Below, one piece after another: positions 1 to 10,246 of a DNA stretch of 64,000 nucleotides; the stretch's first letter is position 1; the number at the start of each line of letters is the position of its first letter. The notes under the pieces were generated by a model. That model ran no database searches, had not been told where the DNA came from, and worked only from the letters and a program-made list of their open reading frames with translations. Location of the stretch: the NCBI RefSeq assembly GCF_000527135.1, contig NZ_AZUP01000001.1, forward strand, positions 3,869,535 through 3,933,534. Direction: 5' to 3'. Source of the DNA: Methyloversatilis discipulorum (GTDB lineage Bacteria; Pseudomonadota; Gammaproteobacteria; Burkholderiales; Rhodocyclaceae). The translations under genes and the position numbers were made by a program.

Positions 1-1877
1 TCGAACGCTTCGAAGGCGTCGGCCGACAGCACTTCGGCCCACTTGTAGCTGTAGTAGCCGGCCGCATAGCCGCCGGCGAAGATGTGGCTGAAGCTGTTGG
101 CGAAGCGGTTCCACTCGGGCGGGCGCACCACGGCCACCTCGTCGCGCACTTCGGCGAGCAGCTGCAGCAGGGTCTTGTCGCCGCCGGGCACGAAGTCGTG
201 GTGCAGGCGCAGGTCGAACAGCGAGAACTCGATCTGGCGCAGCGTCTGCATGCCGCTCTGGAAATTCTTGGCGGCGATCATCTTGTCGTACAGCGCGCGC
301 GGCAGCGGCTCGCCGCTGTCGACGTGGGCGGTCATGCCCGAGAGCACGTCCCATTCCCAGCAGAAGTTCTCCATGAACTGGCTGGGCAGCTCGACCGCAT
401 CCCACTCGACGCCGTGAATGCCGGACACCGGCAGGTCGTCGACGCGGGTGAGCAGGTGGTGCAGGCCGTGGCCGCTTTCGTGGAACAGCGTGATCACGTC
501 GTCATGAGTGAAGGTGGCGGGCTTGCCACCGACCGGCGACGGGAAGTTGCAGTTCAGGTATGCGACCGGCGTCTGCACGCCGCCGCTGACCGTGCGACGG
601 GTGATTGCCTCGTCCATCCAGGCGCCGCCGCGCTTGGTGTCGCGTGCATAGAGGTCGAGGTAGAACTGGCCGACCAGTTCACCGCCGGCACGCTCGATGC
701 GGAAGAAGCGCACGTCCGGGTGCCACACCGGCGCGCTGTCCGACTTGATGGTGACGCCATAGAGCCCCTCGACCACGCGGAACAGGCCCTCCAGCACCTT
801 GTGCTCGGGGAAGTACTGTTTCACCTCCTGTTCGGAGAAGTCGTAGCGCTGAACGCGCAGCTTTTCCGACACCCAGGTCATGTCCCAGGGTTGCAGCTCG
901 TCGAGACCGAATTCGTTGCGGGCGAAGGCGCGCAACTCATCCAGGTCACGTTGCGCGTGCGGACGGGCGCGGCCGGCGAGGTCGCGCAGGAAGTCCATTA
1001 CCTGTTCCGGCGTGTCGGCCATCTTCGGCACCAGCGACAGTTCGGCGAAGCTGGCGAAGCCCAGCATCTTCGATTCCTCGGCGCGCAGCGTGAGGATGCG
1101 CGCGATCAGCGGCGTGTTGTCGCGCTCCGCCTCGCCGAACTCGGAGGCGCGGGTGGCGTAGGCGCGGTACATGCGGGCGCGCAGTTCGCGGTTGTCGGCG
1201 TACTGCATGACCGGCAGGTAGGACGGCATGTGCAGCGTGAACTTCCAGCCATCGCGCTCGTCGCGCTGGGCCGCTTCGCGGGCCGCCTCGATGCTGTCCT
1301 CGGGCAGGCCGGCCAGCAGCGCTTCGTCGGTGATGTATTCGGCGAAGGCGTTGGTGGCGTCGAGCAGGTTCTCGCTGAACTTGGCCGACAGCGCGGCCAG
1401 CTCTTCCTGGATTTCCTTGAAGCGCGGCTTTTGATCTTCGGCGAGCTCGGCGCCGGACAGGCGGAAATCGCGCACCTCGTTGTCGAGGATGCGCTGGCGC
1501 GCCGGCGACAGCTTCGCGTACTCAGCGGATTCGCGCAGCGCCTTGTACTTGGCGAACAGCGCGAGGTTCTGGCCGAGCGCGCTGTAGAAGCGGGTGATGT
1601 CGGGCAGTGTCGCGTTGTAGGCCTCGCGCCACGCCGGCACGTCATTGACGCCGTGCAGGTGACCGACGACGCCCCAGGCGCGGTTCACCTGTTCGCCCAT
1701 GTCGGTGATCGGCGCCGCGAAGCTGTCCCAGGTCGGCTGCTCAGGGCGCGCGGTCAGGTCGTCGATCAGCGCCTGATAGCGCTTGAGCAGTTCGCTGATG
1801 GCCGGCGCCACGTGTTCGGGCTGCACCGCATCGAAGCGGGGCAGGGCGGAAAAATCGAGCAATGGATTCGTGGTCAT
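1..1877 (-). CDS. prlC: Oligopeptidase A, M3 family zinc peptidase (C-terminus off the window)
   Basis: Translating the minus strand from the ATG at 1877 gives an open frame to the window edge, about 625 residues, beginning MTTNPLLDFSALPRFDAVQP. The M3/M32 zinc motif is clear near 490: LFHESGHGLHHL (HExGH). Family members are about 680 residues, so roughly the last 50-60 residues are missing. The enzyme is a cytoplasmic metallopeptidase that degrades oligopeptides, including cleaved signal peptides. The gene is divergent from the TonB receptor at 2050, leaving a 172-bp shared upstream region. The long plus-strand frame over the same bases is its antisense shadow. Confidence 0.95.
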   Translation of the reverse strand, partial: MTTNPLLDFSALPRFDAVQPEHVAPAISELLKRYQALIDDLTARPEQPTWDSFAAPITDMGEQVNRAWGVVGHLHGVNDVPAWREAYNATLPDITRFYSALGQNLALFAKYKALRESAEYAKLSPARQRILDNEVRDFRLSGAELAEDQKPRFKEIQEELAALSAKFSENLLDATNAFAEYITDEALLAGLPEDSIEAAREAAQRDERDGWKFTLHMPSYLPVMQYADNRELRARMYRAYATRASEFGEAERDNTPLIARILTLRAEESKMLGFASFAELSLVPKMADTPEQVMDFLRDLAGRARPHAQRDLDELRAFARNEFGLDELQPWDMTWVSEKLRVQRYDFSEQEVKQYFPEHKVLEGLFRVVEGLYGVTIKSDSAPVWHPDVRFFRIERAGGELVGQFYLDLYARDTKRGGAWMDEAITRRTVSGGVQTPVAYLNCNFPSPVGGKPATFTHDDVITLFHESGHGLHHLLTRVDDLPVSGIHGVEWDAVELPSQFMENFCWEWDVLSGMTAHVDSGEPLPRALYDKMIAAKNFQSGMQTLRQIEFSLFDLRLHHDFVPGGDKTLLQLLAEVRDEVAVVRPPEWNRFANSFSHIFAGGYAAGYYSYKWAEVLSADAFEAF

Positions 1878-2049
1878 GGTGTGCGGACGGTTCGGTACGG
1901 GTTGACACGTGCGGCGGTCGCGCGCGGATTTCAATGGGGATTCTAGCCCGCTCTGCGCGCCGCTCACTCAAGTTGGGCATTTCCATGCCGAAAGCAGATG
2001 AAGAATAAAGCCGCGTCCGGAGACGGGGCCGCAAACAGAAGCCCTAGCC

Positions 2050-4095
2050 ATGAAAAGACACCGTCCGACGCGAGTTGATTCCCTGCGCGTGCGCGCCTGC
2101 GTGCTCGTGCTGTGCTGCGCGTCGTCGGTGGCTGCCGCGGATGACGAGAGCGCCGACCTGGCCGGGCTGGCGCTGGAAGACCTGCTGCAGATCAAGGTCA
2201 CCACCGCCGCCCGCAAGCCGCAGTCCTTGCGCAGCACGCCAGCGGCCGTATTCGTCATCTCCCGCGAGGACATCGAGCGCTCCGGTGCAGCATCGGTGCC
2301 GGAGGCGCTGCAGATGGCGCCGGGCGTGCAGGTCGGGCGCATTTCCTCCGGTAGCTGGGCGATTTCGCTGCGCGGTGCCAACAGCCGTTTCGCCGACAAG
2401 CTGCAGGTGCTGGTCGATGGCCGCAGCGTCTATACGCCGCTGTTCTCAGGCACCGTGTGGGAAGACCGCGAACTGATGCTGGAGGACGTCGAACGCATCG
2501 AAGTGGTGCGTGGGCCGGGCGGCGCGCTGTGGGGCAGCAATGCGATGAATGGCGTCATCAACATCATCACCCGCCGCGCGCAGGACACGCAGGGCACGCT
2601 GGTCAGCGCCGCGGCGGGCACGGAACAGCGCGGCTGGCTCGCCGTGCGTCACGGCTTCAGCGTCGGCGACAGCCACAGCGGACGCATCTGGGCCAAGCGC
2701 CGCCTGAGCGATGCCAGCGACCGACCGGATGGCGCGGCCGGCTACGACGACGGACGCAACACCGCCGGCGGCCTGCTCTGGGAAAGCCGGCTTGGTGGCG
2801 GGCACATCTTCACGCTGCAGGCCGGGGCGAGCAGCACGCGGCATGGCGAGGAACTCGATCTGACGCGTTACACCTTCGGCGGTGCGCCGATACCGGGCCG
2901 TCTCGATTCGCAGGAAAACCATCTGCTGATGCGTTACGCCGGCATCGCCGACAGCGGTGCCGACTACTCGTTGCAGGTGTCCTACGCGCACTCGAGCTTT
3001 GCCGTCGACAACGCGGTCGGCCCGATCGACGACGCGCGGAATACGCTGGACATCGACTTCCAGCGACGCGAGCCGCGGGGCGGTCGTCATGACGTGATCT
3101 GGGGCGCCAGCTATCGCCATACCTCGGACCAGCTGAACGTGCAGCTGATCGGCGGTTTCATCCGGCCGCCGAGCCGCAGCACCACCTGGACCAGCGTGTT
3201 CGTGCAGGACGACATCACGCTGTTGCCGGAGCGTTTGCACCTGGTGCTCGGCGCCCGCGTCGAGGAGAGCAATCTGGACAAACCGGAAGTGCAGCCGACC
3301 GCACGCCTGATATTCACGCCGGACGGCTCGCACAGCGTCTGGGCGGCGGCGTCGCGCACCACGCGCCAGCCGTCGCGTGCGCTGCGCGACTTCAACGCCG
3401 ACCTCGGCCCCTTCCCGCAGCCGCCGCTGGCCGGCGGCTTCCGCATCCGCAGCGCTGGCGGGGGCCGCGACATGCGCAGCGAAACCGCCACTTCGCTGGA
3501 GCTCGGTTACCGCTACCGCAGCGGTCCGCTGACCGTGGATGTCGCCGCCTTCGCGACGCGTTACCGCCATCAGGCCGAGTACGTCAATGTGTTCAATGGC
3601 GTGGTCGCGTTGCCGGCCCCGACCCTGCTCGCCGAGTTCGAAGTGCGCGCCAGCGACGACAGTCGCGCGCACGGTCTCGAACTGGCTGCGGACTATCGCC
3701 CGCGCACCGACTGGTCGCTGCACGGCGCCTACACCTACACCGACTCGACGGCGCTGGACCGCACCTTTCGCGCCGACATTCCGCTGACCAACTTCTTCAT
3801 CTACTCCGCCGATGCGCGACACCGCCTTTCGCTGCGTTCGCTGTGGAACCTGACGCCGCGCCTGAAGTTCGACGCCTGGCTGCGCCACACCAGCCGGGTC
3901 GAGCCGGCAGACATTCCTTCGCTCACCGGTCTTGACCTGCGTCTGGCGTGGACGCCGCGAAGCGGCCTCGAACTGTCGCTGGTCGGACAGAACCTGCTGC
4001 ACGCGCGCCGCGTGCACTACGCGGCGGACACGCTGCCGTCCTCTTCACTGGCGATCGAACGCGGCGCCTACGTGAAGGCGGTCTGGTCCTTCTGA
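2050..4095 (+). CDS. TonB-dependent outer-membrane receptor
   Basis: The 681-residue protein has an N-terminal basic and hydrophobic signal peptide ending near ASSVAAADDE. A plug domain follows (about residues 50-170) with the typical run IEVVRGPGGALWGSNAMNG and VINIITRRA. The rest is a beta-barrel with repeated aromatic strands and a terminal aromatic residue (VWSF). It should import a scarce ligand (metal chelate, cofactor or similar) across the outer membrane using TonB energy. The ligand cannot be told from sequence. It starts one base before the YfiR gene, so the four genes 2050-9520 are likely one transcript and the receptor may also supply a signal. Receptors paired with YfiR and a kinase are common in Betaproteobacteria. 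Confidence 0.9.
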   Translation: MKRHRPTRVDSLRVRACVLVLCCASSVAAADDESADLAGLALEDLLQIKVTTAARKPQSLRSTPAAVFVISREDIERSGAASVPEALQMAPGVQVGRISSGSWAISLRGANSRFADKLQVLVDGRSVYTPLFSGTVWEDRELMLEDVERIEVVRGPGGALWGSNAMNGVINIITRRAQDTQGTLVSAAAGTEQRGWLAVRHGFSVGDSHSGRIWAKRRLSDASDRPDGAAGYDDGRNTAGGLLWESRLGGGHIFTLQAGASSTRHGEELDLTRYTFGGAPIPGRLDSQENHLLMRYAGIADSGADYSLQVSYAHSSFAVDNAVGPIDDARNTLDIDFQRREPRGGRHDVIWGASYRHTSDQLNVQLIGGFIRPPSRSTTWTSVFVQDDITLLPERLHLVLGARVEESNLDKPEVQPTARLIFTPDGSHSVWAAASRTTRQPSRALRDFNADLGPFPQPPLAGGFRIRSAGGGRDMRSETATSLELGYRYRSGPLTVDVAAFATRYRHQAEYVNVFNGVVALPAPTLLAEFEVRASDDSRAHGLELAADYRPRTDWSLHGAYTYTDSTALDRTFRADIPLTNFFIYSADARHRLSLRSLWNLTPRLKFDAWLRHTSRVEPADIPSLTGLDLRLAWTPRSGLELSLVGQNLLHARRVHYAADTLPSSSLAIERGAYVKAVWSF

Positions 4096-4096
4096 C

Positions 4097-4660
4097 ATGA
4101 CGCCTCGCGTGCGCACCCGGGCTCTGCGCTGCCTGCGTTCGGTGAGTGCCGTCGGGGCACTGCTGTGTGCGCTGTCCGGCCAGGCGCAACCGCATATGCC
4201 GGAGGAGCAGCTGAAGGCCGCCTTCGTATTCAACTTCGCCAAGTACATCGAATGGCCGGCCGAGGAAGGCACGCTGGCGCAGATCGTTGCCTGCGTGATC
4301 GGCGATGCCGGCGCGATCGGCGACGCGCTGAGCGCCTTCCACGGACGGGCCGTCGCCGGCCGCACCTTCCAGGTGAGACGCCATGTGCAGCCCGAGGAGG
4401 TCGATCGTTGCCACATCGCGGTGCTGAGCGACAGCAGCGATCGACGGGTGGTGGCCGTGCTGAAACAGGTGCCGGCGCAGGCGGTGCTCACGGTCAGCGA
4501 CGCCGACGGTTTCGTCGATGGCGGCGGCATGATAGGCATCGTGCGCAGCGGCGACCGCCTGCAGTTCGACATCAATCAGGCAGCGTTGCAAAGGGCCAAT
4601 CTGAAAGCCAGTTCGCAGTTGCTCAAGCTGGCGCGCAATCTCGGAGGACGGCCCCGATGA
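4097..4660 (+). CDS. YfiR-family periplasmic protein (DUF4154)
   Basis: This 187-residue protein has a signal peptide (hydrophobic segment ending at SGQAQ). A YfiR-type domain follows, beginning [19 protein letters not shown], the usual opening of this family, and including [19 protein letters not shown]. In Pseudomonas, YfiR is a periplasmic repressor of the CHASE8-HAMP-GGDEF enzyme YfiN. Here the gene overlaps (ATGA) a hybrid histidine kinase with a periplasmic sensor of similar layout, so it probably modulates that kinase. That partner assignment is inferred from gene order. A disulfide could form: Cys residues occur at IVACVIG and VDRCHIA. Confidence 0.88.
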   Translation: MTPRVRTRALRCLRSVSAVGALLCALSGQAQPHMPEEQLKAAFVFNFAKYIEWPAEEGTLAQIVACVIGDAGAIGDALSAFHGRAVAGRTFQVRRHVQPEEVDRCHIAVLSDSSDRRVVAVLKQVPAQAVLTVSDADGFVDGGGMIGIVRSGDRLQFDINQAALQRANLKASSQLLKLARNLGGRPR

Positions 4661-7446
4661 AGCGGCTGCGCCTGTTCGCCGAGCCGCCCGACCTGCCGCT
4701 GCGCGCCCGGTTGCGCCGCGTGCTGCTGCTGTCGCTGGCGACCGGGCTGGTGATCAATTTCGTGCTGACCTCGCTCAACGGCCTGATCGGCGAACGCGAG
4801 CGACTGGTCGATCAGCTCGATGCGACCGCGCGCATCATTGGTGCGAACAGCGCGTCGGCACTCGCCTTCAGCGACCCGGACGCGGCGCGCGGCACGCTGT
4901 CCGCGGTGTCCAGCGTGACTGCCGTGACGCGCGCCTGGATACAGCTGAACGACGGCGTGCCTTTCGCCGCCTTCCCGCCCTCCGCACCGCCGCCGCTGCC
5001 GGGGCAGCAGATCGAAGAGATGACGGTGATCGGTGCGCTGTGGTCGCCCCGGCTGCTGTTCGCGCGGCCGCTGGTCGATGACGATCAGCGTCTGGGCGTC
5101 ATCGTGCTTGAGGCCGATCTGCTGCCGCTGTGGAGCCGGGTCGCCACCACCATGCTGATCAATGGCATCGCCACGGCGCTGTCCTTCCTGCTCGCCTACC
5201 GGCTGTCGGCCGGCATGCAGCGGCGGGTGACCGACCCGGTGCAGGCTTTGATCGCGTCGGCGCGTCGAGTGGTCGACGAGCGTCGCTACGACGTGGCGGT
5301 GCCGCGCCTGGCCAATGACGAGATCGGCCAGCTGACCGATCGCTTCAACGAAATGCTGCACGAGATCGCGCTGCGCGACGCCGAACTGCGTGGCCATCGC
5401 GACCGTCTGGAAAGCGAGGTCGAAGCGCGCACCAGCGAGCTGCGGGTGGCGAAGGAACAGGCCGAGGCGGCGAACGAGGCGAAGAGCCGCTTCCTCGCCA
5501 ACATGAGCCACGAAATCCGCACGCCGATGAACGGTGTCATCGGCATGGCCGGTCTGCTCGAACGCACCCGGCTCGACGACCGTCAGCGGCGCTATGTCGA
5601 AGGTATCGCCGGCTCGGCCGAATCACTGCTGCGCGTGATCAACGACGTGCTCGACTTCTCCAAGATCGAGGCGGGCAAGCTGACGCTGGAAAAGGTCGTG
5701 TTCTTTCCGCGCCAGGTGGTCGAGGATGTCGTCATGCTGTTCGCCGACAGCGCACGGACACGTGGCATCGAGCTGTCGCTGCGCATCGATCCGACGCTGC
5801 CGCGGGCGCTGATCGGCGATCCGCACCGGCTGCGTCAGGTGCTGGTGAACCTGGTGTCGAACGCGGTGAAGTTCACCGCCAGCGGCGAGGTGCTGGTCGA
5901 TGTATCGACCACCGGCGCCGACCAGCAGGCACGGCCCGGTCGTGCCGTGCTTCATGTCGATGTGATCGATACCGGCGCTGGCATTCCGGCGGTGGCCGAA
6001 GCGGACATCTTCGAGGCCTTCTCGCAGGGCGACAGTTCGACCACCCGCCAGTACGGGGGCACCGGTCTCGGGCTGGCGATCACGCGCGAACTGATCCTGC
6101 TGCAGAAGGGGGCCATCGGCTTCTGCAGCGTGCCGCGCTACGGCACGCGATTCTGGTTCGTGCTGCCGTTCGACATCGCCAGCGTGCGCTCGTCGTCGCC
6201 GCTGCCGCCGAGCACGGTGCGCCGGGTGCTCGTCGTCGATCCGGTGCCGCGCGCTGCGCGGACGCTGGCGGACATGCTCGACGAACTGGGTGTCGAGCAC
6301 GCGCGCTGTTCCGATGCACAGGGTGCGATGGCGGCGCTGATGCACGCGTACTTCTGCGGCCTGCCGTTCGACGCGGTGCTGTGTGCGCAGAAGCTTCCGG
6401 ACGGCGATGCGTCCGCGCTGGCCAGCGTACTTGCGCAGCGCCTGGCCGAGCCGCCGCTGTTCGTCTGCGTGCAGGGCTTCGCCGATCCCGAGGTCGTTGA
6501 ACCGCCGATGGCCACGCTGCGCAAGCCGGTGCTGCGCGGTGAGCTGCAGTCCGTCCTGGGCGGCGACACGCCGCCGCGCCATGTTTCGGCCGATCTCGCC
6601 CCAGCGGTCGCCGCGCCGGATGCACGGCCGGTTTCCGTATTGCTGGTGGATGACCATCCGGTCAATCGCGAGATATCGGTCGAGATGCTGCGCGAACTTG
6701 GCTACCGCGTAAGCACCGCGGACAACGGCGTCGAGGCGTGCGAAGCGGTCGAGCGGACCGCGTTCGACCTGGTGCTGATGGATTGCCAGATGCCGGTCAT
6801 GGACGGCTTCCAGGCGACGCGGCGTATCCGCGAATTCGAACAGGACGCCGGACGCACCCCGGTGCCCATCGTCGCGCTGACGGCCAATGCCTTGCGCGGC
6901 GACCGCGAGCGCTGTATCGAGGCTGGCATGAACGATTATCTGCCCAAGCCGCTGCCGCTGCGCGAACTGAACAGGATGGTGGAGCGCTATGTTCGCAAGG
7001 AGGGCGTGGCCGATGCGACGCCGATGGCCGGCGCGATGGCGGCGACCCTGATCGACGAAGTACAGTTATTCAGTGTGCCCGGCATGCGCAGCAATGGTTC
7101 GGGGCTGATGACACGCATGACTGCGTTGTTCCGTCGTGAGTCGTCGATCAGCCTGGCGGCGATGCAGACGGCCGCGGCGAGCGGCGACGCACCGGCGCTG
7201 CGGGCGGCGGCACATCGGCTCAAGAGCTCGAGCGGCGCGCTCGGGGCGCGCCTGGTCTATGAGAGGGCGCGCGAGATCGAGAACGCGGCGCGCACCGGCC
7301 GCGTCGAGTTCGACGATGTGGCACAGCGCACATTCGAGCAGATTCTGCTGCAGACTTGCAGCGCTCTGGAATATTTGATGACGACGCAGGGCGCTGCATG
7401 CGCGCCGGATTCGACGGGAGCCGACAGTGATATTGCTGGTCGATGA
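4657..7446 (+). CDS. Hybrid sensor histidine kinase (sensor-HAMP-HisKA-HATPase-REC-REC-HPt)
   Basis: The chosen ATG at 4657 overlaps the YfiR stop and gives 929 residues. The frame stays open upstream, but that part lies over yfiR. TM1 is about 22-42, a periplasmic sensor about 45-155 resembles CHASE8, and TM2 is about 162-185, followed by HAMP. The H-box is [19 protein letters not shown] with His285, then an ATPase domain with DTGAGIP and [10 protein letters not shown]. The first receiver (about 520-640) looks degenerate. The second has the phospho-acceptor Asp709 in [13 protein letters not shown]-terminal HPt carries His853 ([15 protein letters not shown]). This is a full phosphorelay protein. 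The likely target is the next gene, whose receiver domain is intact. Confidence 0.93.
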   Translation: MKRLRLFAEPPDLPLRARLRRVLLLSLATGLVINFVLTSLNGLIGERERLVDQLDATARIIGANSASALAFSDPDAARGTLSAVSSVTAVTRAWIQLNDGVPFAAFPPSAPPPLPGQQIEEMTVIGALWSPRLLFARPLVDDDQRLGVIVLEADLLPLWSRVATTMLINGIATALSFLLAYRLSAGMQRRVTDPVQALIASARRVVDERRYDVAVPRLANDEIGQLTDRFNEMLHEIALRDAELRGHRDRLESEVEARTSELRVAKEQAEAANEAKSRFLANMSHEIRTPMNGVIGMAGLLERTRLDDRQRRYVEGIAGSAESLLRVINDVLDFSKIEAGKLTLEKVVFFPRQVVEDVVMLFADSARTRGIELSLRIDPTLPRALIGDPHRLRQVLVNLVSNAVKFTASGEVLVDVSTTGADQQARPGRAVLHVDVIDTGAGIPAVAEADIFEAFSQGDSSTTRQYGGTGLGLAITRELILLQKGAIGFCSVPRYGTRFWFVLPFDIASVRSSSPLPPSTVRRVLVVDPVPRAARTLADMLDELGVEHARCSDAQGAMAALMHAYFCGLPFDAVLCAQKLPDGDASALASVLAQRLAEPPLFVCVQGFADPEVVEPPMATLRKPVLRGELQSVLGGDTPPRHVSADLAPAVAAPDARPVSVLLVDDHPVNREISVEMLRELGYRVSTADNGVEACEAVERTAFDLVLMDCQMPVMDGFQATRRIREFEQDAGRTPVPIVALTANALRGDRERCIEAGMNDYLPKPLPLRELNRMVERYVRKEGVADATPMAGAMAATLIDEVQLFSVPGMRSNGSGLMTRMTALFRRESSISLAAMQTAAASGDAPALRAAAHRLKSSSGALGARLVYERAREIENAARTGRVEFDDVAQRTFEQILLQTCSALEYLMTTQGAACAPDSTGADSDIAGR

Positions 7447-9520
7447 CGATGTGATGGTCCGCCTGATGGCGGCCGAGGCGCTGATTGCCTCGGGATTCGA
7501 GGTGATGGAAGCGGCGGACGGTGAACAGGCGCTCGAACTGTTCGACCGCCACGAGTTTTCGCTGGTGCTGCTCGACGTGAGTCTGGGCGGCATCGACGGT
7601 TTCGAGGTGTGCCGACAGATGCGCGAGCGGCCGCACGGGCGCTCGCTGCCCATCATCATGCTCACCGGCATGGACGACACGCACTCGATCGACAGCGCCT
7701 ACTCGCTGGGCGCCACCGATTTCGTCACCAAGCCCCTGAACTGGACCCTGCTCGTCTATCGCGTGCGCTACGCCTTGCGTGCGGCCCACACCGTGGCCGA
7801 CCTCGAAACGTCGGAGCGCCGGCTGGCAGTCGCGCAGCGCGTCGCCAGACTGGGCGGCTGGCTGTGGCATGTCGACCAGGATCGCTGCGAGCGCAGCCGG
7901 ATCTGCCTCGACCTGTGGGGCGACACGCCCAGTTCGCTGCACGAGGTGCCCTTCGGTCTGCTGTCGCGCGTGCTCAGCCCGGACCGTCAGCATCTGCGGG
8001 AAGCGATGGAACGCGCCCGCGAGGGCGAGCCCTACCAGATGAGTTTCCGCGTGCAGCGCGACGAGGGCACCGTGGTGACGCTGTACGAGCAGGCGCTGCC
8101 GGTGCGCGACGAGTTCGGCCGCGTGGTGCGCATCGAGGGCGTCACGCAGGACGTGACCGAGCGCGAACAGGCGCAGCGGCGCATCCGCTTCCTCGCCTAT
8201 CACGACAGCCTGACCGGGCTGGCCAACCGCCAGATGTTCCGCGAAATGCTGGACCACACGCTGGCGCGCTCGCAGCGCACCGGCTCGCGCTGCGCGCTGC
8301 TCTACCTCGATCTCGATCGTCTGAAGCGCATCAACGACAGCTACGGTCACACGCTGGGCGACCAGATACTGCGCGAGGTGGCGAGCCGGCTGCTCGCGTC
8401 CATCCGCTCCGCCGATCTGGTGGCGCACGACGATTCGCTGCACGAAGAGGTGGTGGCGCGGCTGGGCGGCGACGAATTCACCGTGCTGCTGACCGACCTG
8501 TCGCGCGCCGAGGACGCGGCGCGCGTGGCGGCGCGCATCTGTGCCGAACTGGGGCGGCCACTGCAGGTGGCCCACGTCGAACTGGTGGTGACCGCGTCGA
8601 TCGGCATCGCCATCTTCCCGGACAACGGTGCCGACCCGGAAACGCTGCTGCGTCACGCCGACATGGCGATGTACGCGGCCAAGCAGCGCGGGCGCAACAC
8701 CTACGAATTCTTCACCGAGGCGATGCAGCAGCAGGCGGTCGAGCGGCTTTCGCTGGAGCAGGATCTTGCGCGCGCACTGGAAAGCGGCCAGTTCTCGCTG
8801 CATTATCAGCCGCAGGTCGACGCCGGCAGCGGCCGCATCGTGTCGGCCGAGGCACTGCTGCGTTGGGAACATCCGCAACGCGGCATGGTGTCGCCGGTGC
8901 AGTTCATTCCGGTGGCCGAGGAAACCGGCCTCATCGTGCCGCTCGGCGAGTGGGTGGTGCTGACCGCCTGCCGCCAGATGGCGGAGTGGCGTCAGGCCGG
9001 CTTGCCGGTGGTGCCCGTCGCGGTGAATCTGTCGGCGCACAACTTCCGTTCGGATTCGCTGCTCACGTCGATCGCGCACGCGCTGGAATCGACCGGCCTG
9101 CCGTCGAGCTATCTGCACGTCGAGCTGACCGAGAGCGCCGTGATGCAGGAGCCCGCTGCGGCGATGAAGACGCTGGGCGCGCTGAAGGCGATCGGTCTGA
9201 AGCTGTCGATCGACGACTTCGGTACCGGCTACTCGTCGCTGTCCACGCTGAAGCAGTTTCCGATCGACCTGCTGAAGATCGACCGCAGCTTCGTCCGCGA
9301 TCTGCCGGAAGACGGCAGCAGCGCGTCCATCGTCGAAGCCATTCTTGCGCTGGCGAATGCGCTCGGTCTGGGCGTTGTGGCCGAGGGGGTGGAAACGGCT
9401 GCACAGCGCGACTTCCTGTGCAGCCGGCGCTGCGGCCTGATGCAGGGCTACCTGTTCTCGAAGCCGCTGCCGGCCGACGGGTTTGCCCAGCTGCTCGGGG
9501 CGGTGCCGCGCTACGCCTGA
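7427..9520 (+). CDS. Response regulator with PAS, GGDEF and EAL domains (c-di-GMP turnover)
   Basis: The start is GTG at 7427, overlapping the end of the kinase gene by 20 bases, which indicates translational coupling. The 697-residue protein has a receiver domain (phospho-acceptor Asp50), a PAS-like region about 135-250, a GGDEF domain with the intact active-site motif GGDEF at 347-351, and an EAL domain with EALLRWEHP at 475 and DDFGTGYSS. Both catalytic signatures look complete, so either synthesis or breakdown of c-di-GMP is possible. Only biochemistry would tell which dominates. Phosphorylation by the preceding kinase's HPt is the obvious input. An insertion of about 10 residues (HDDSLHEE) precedes the GGDEF motif. 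Confidence 0.93.
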   Translation: MILLVDDDVMVRLMAAEALIASGFEVMEAADGEQALELFDRHEFSLVLLDVSLGGIDGFEVCRQMRERPHGRSLPIIMLTGMDDTHSIDSAYSLGATDFVTKPLNWTLLVYRVRYALRAAHTVADLETSERRLAVAQRVARLGGWLWHVDQDRCERSRICLDLWGDTPSSLHEVPFGLLSRVLSPDRQHLREAMERAREGEPYQMSFRVQRDEGTVVTLYEQALPVRDEFGRVVRIEGVTQDVTEREQAQRRIRFLAYHDSLTGLANRQMFREMLDHTLARSQRTGSRCALLYLDLDRLKRINDSYGHTLGDQILREVASRLLASIRSADLVAHDDSLHEEVVARLGGDEFTVLLTDLSRAEDAARVAARICAELGRPLQVAHVELVVTASIGIAIFPDNGADPETLLRHADMAMYAAKQRGRNTYEFFTEAMQQQAVERLSLEQDLARALESGQFSLHYQPQVDAGSGRIVSAEALLRWEHPQRGMVSPVQFIPVAEETGLIVPLGEWVVLTACRQMAEWRQAGLPVVPVAVNLSAHNFRSDSLLTSIAHALESTGLPSSYLHVELTESAVMQEPAAAMKTLGALKAIGLKLSIDDFGTGYSSLSTLKQFPIDLLKIDRSFVRDLPEDGSSASIVEAILALANALGLGVVAEGVETAAQRDFLCSRRCGLMQGYLFSKPLPADGFAQLLGAVPRYA

Positions 9521-9536
9521 GCGGCACCTGTCAGGC

Positions 9537-10199
9537 TCAGCCCTTGCTGCCGGCCAGCACCATGTCTTCCTCGATCAGGACGTTGTTGCCATCCGGCACC
9601 ACGGTGTCCACGCGGTAGATGCCGCCCGGTACGGCGTCGGACAGCACGAAGATATAGGTCTTGCCGAGGTATTTCGGAAACTTCTGCTTGTTCGGATCGT
9701 CGCGGTAAGGCGTGATGCGATATTCCTTCGCGTCCACCGTCTTGCCGCCGAAGCTCACCTTGACCGGCGTGGCCTTCGGTCCTTCGGCCAGTGCCAGGCG
9801 GATGCGCTTGCGGAAGTAGTTCGACTTGCCGCCGGTCAGGCGTTCCATTTCGCGGATGTCGCGTTCGAGGAAGCACATCAGGGCCGGATTGCTCTGGGCT
9901 GCGTCGATTTCCGGGATTTCGGTCTTGCGTACGCCGCTCAGACAGCTGGTGCTTACCTTGCGGGCGCCTTTTTCCTCGCTGACGCGTACTTCGACGGTGT
10001 CCTGGAATGCGGCCTCCTGGCTGCCGCTGCGCTTGAACGAATAGCTGAGCGTGGCCGGAGCTTTCACCGCCGACATCTGGTCGTTCATGAACAACTGCTT
10101 CTCGGCTTCGGTGATTTCCTGGCTCGGCTCTGCGTGAGCGATGCCGATCGATGCGAACAGCGCGAACAGCAGGGCGGGAAGGGTGGGGCGGAACTTCAT
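9537..10199 (-). CDS. Secreted protein of unknown function
   Basis: I do not recognise a family. The start at 10199 (MKFRPTLPALLF) has a strong GAGGAG site upstream and gives 220 residues. The N-terminus is a clear signal peptide ending at GIAHAEP, so the product is periplasmic or secreted. The mature part is mostly polar with two cysteines (STSCLSG and LMCFLE) that could form a disulfide. No repeats or membrane segments are seen. It is last in the minus-strand run xoxF-xoxJ-protease, 47 bases after the protease gene, and may belong to that transcript. Confidence 0.75.
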   Translation of the reverse strand: MKFRPTLPALLFALFASIGIAHAEPSQEITEAEKQLFMNDQMSAVKAPATLSYSFKRSGSQEAAFQDTVEVRVSEEKGARKVSTSCLSGVRKTEIPEIDAAQSNPALMCFLERDIREMERLTGGKSNYFRKRIRLALAEGPKATPVKVSFGGKTVDAKEYRITPYRDDPNKQKFPKYLGKTYIFVLSDAVPGGIYRVDTVVPDGNNVLIEEDMVLAGSKG

Positions 10200-10246
10200 G
10201 GTGACTCCTCGTGATTGCCGGGTCTGTGCCCGTTCTGGGGGTGAAT

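Noticed and set aside
84-1946. 620-codon plus-strand reading frame at the left edge
   Set aside because: It is the antisense of prlC; the minus strand encodes a clear M3 peptidase with its zinc motif.
2446-4017. Long minus-strand frame over the TonB receptor
   Set aside because: It shows no domain features and lies wholly over a clear receptor gene; high GC content keeps such frames open.
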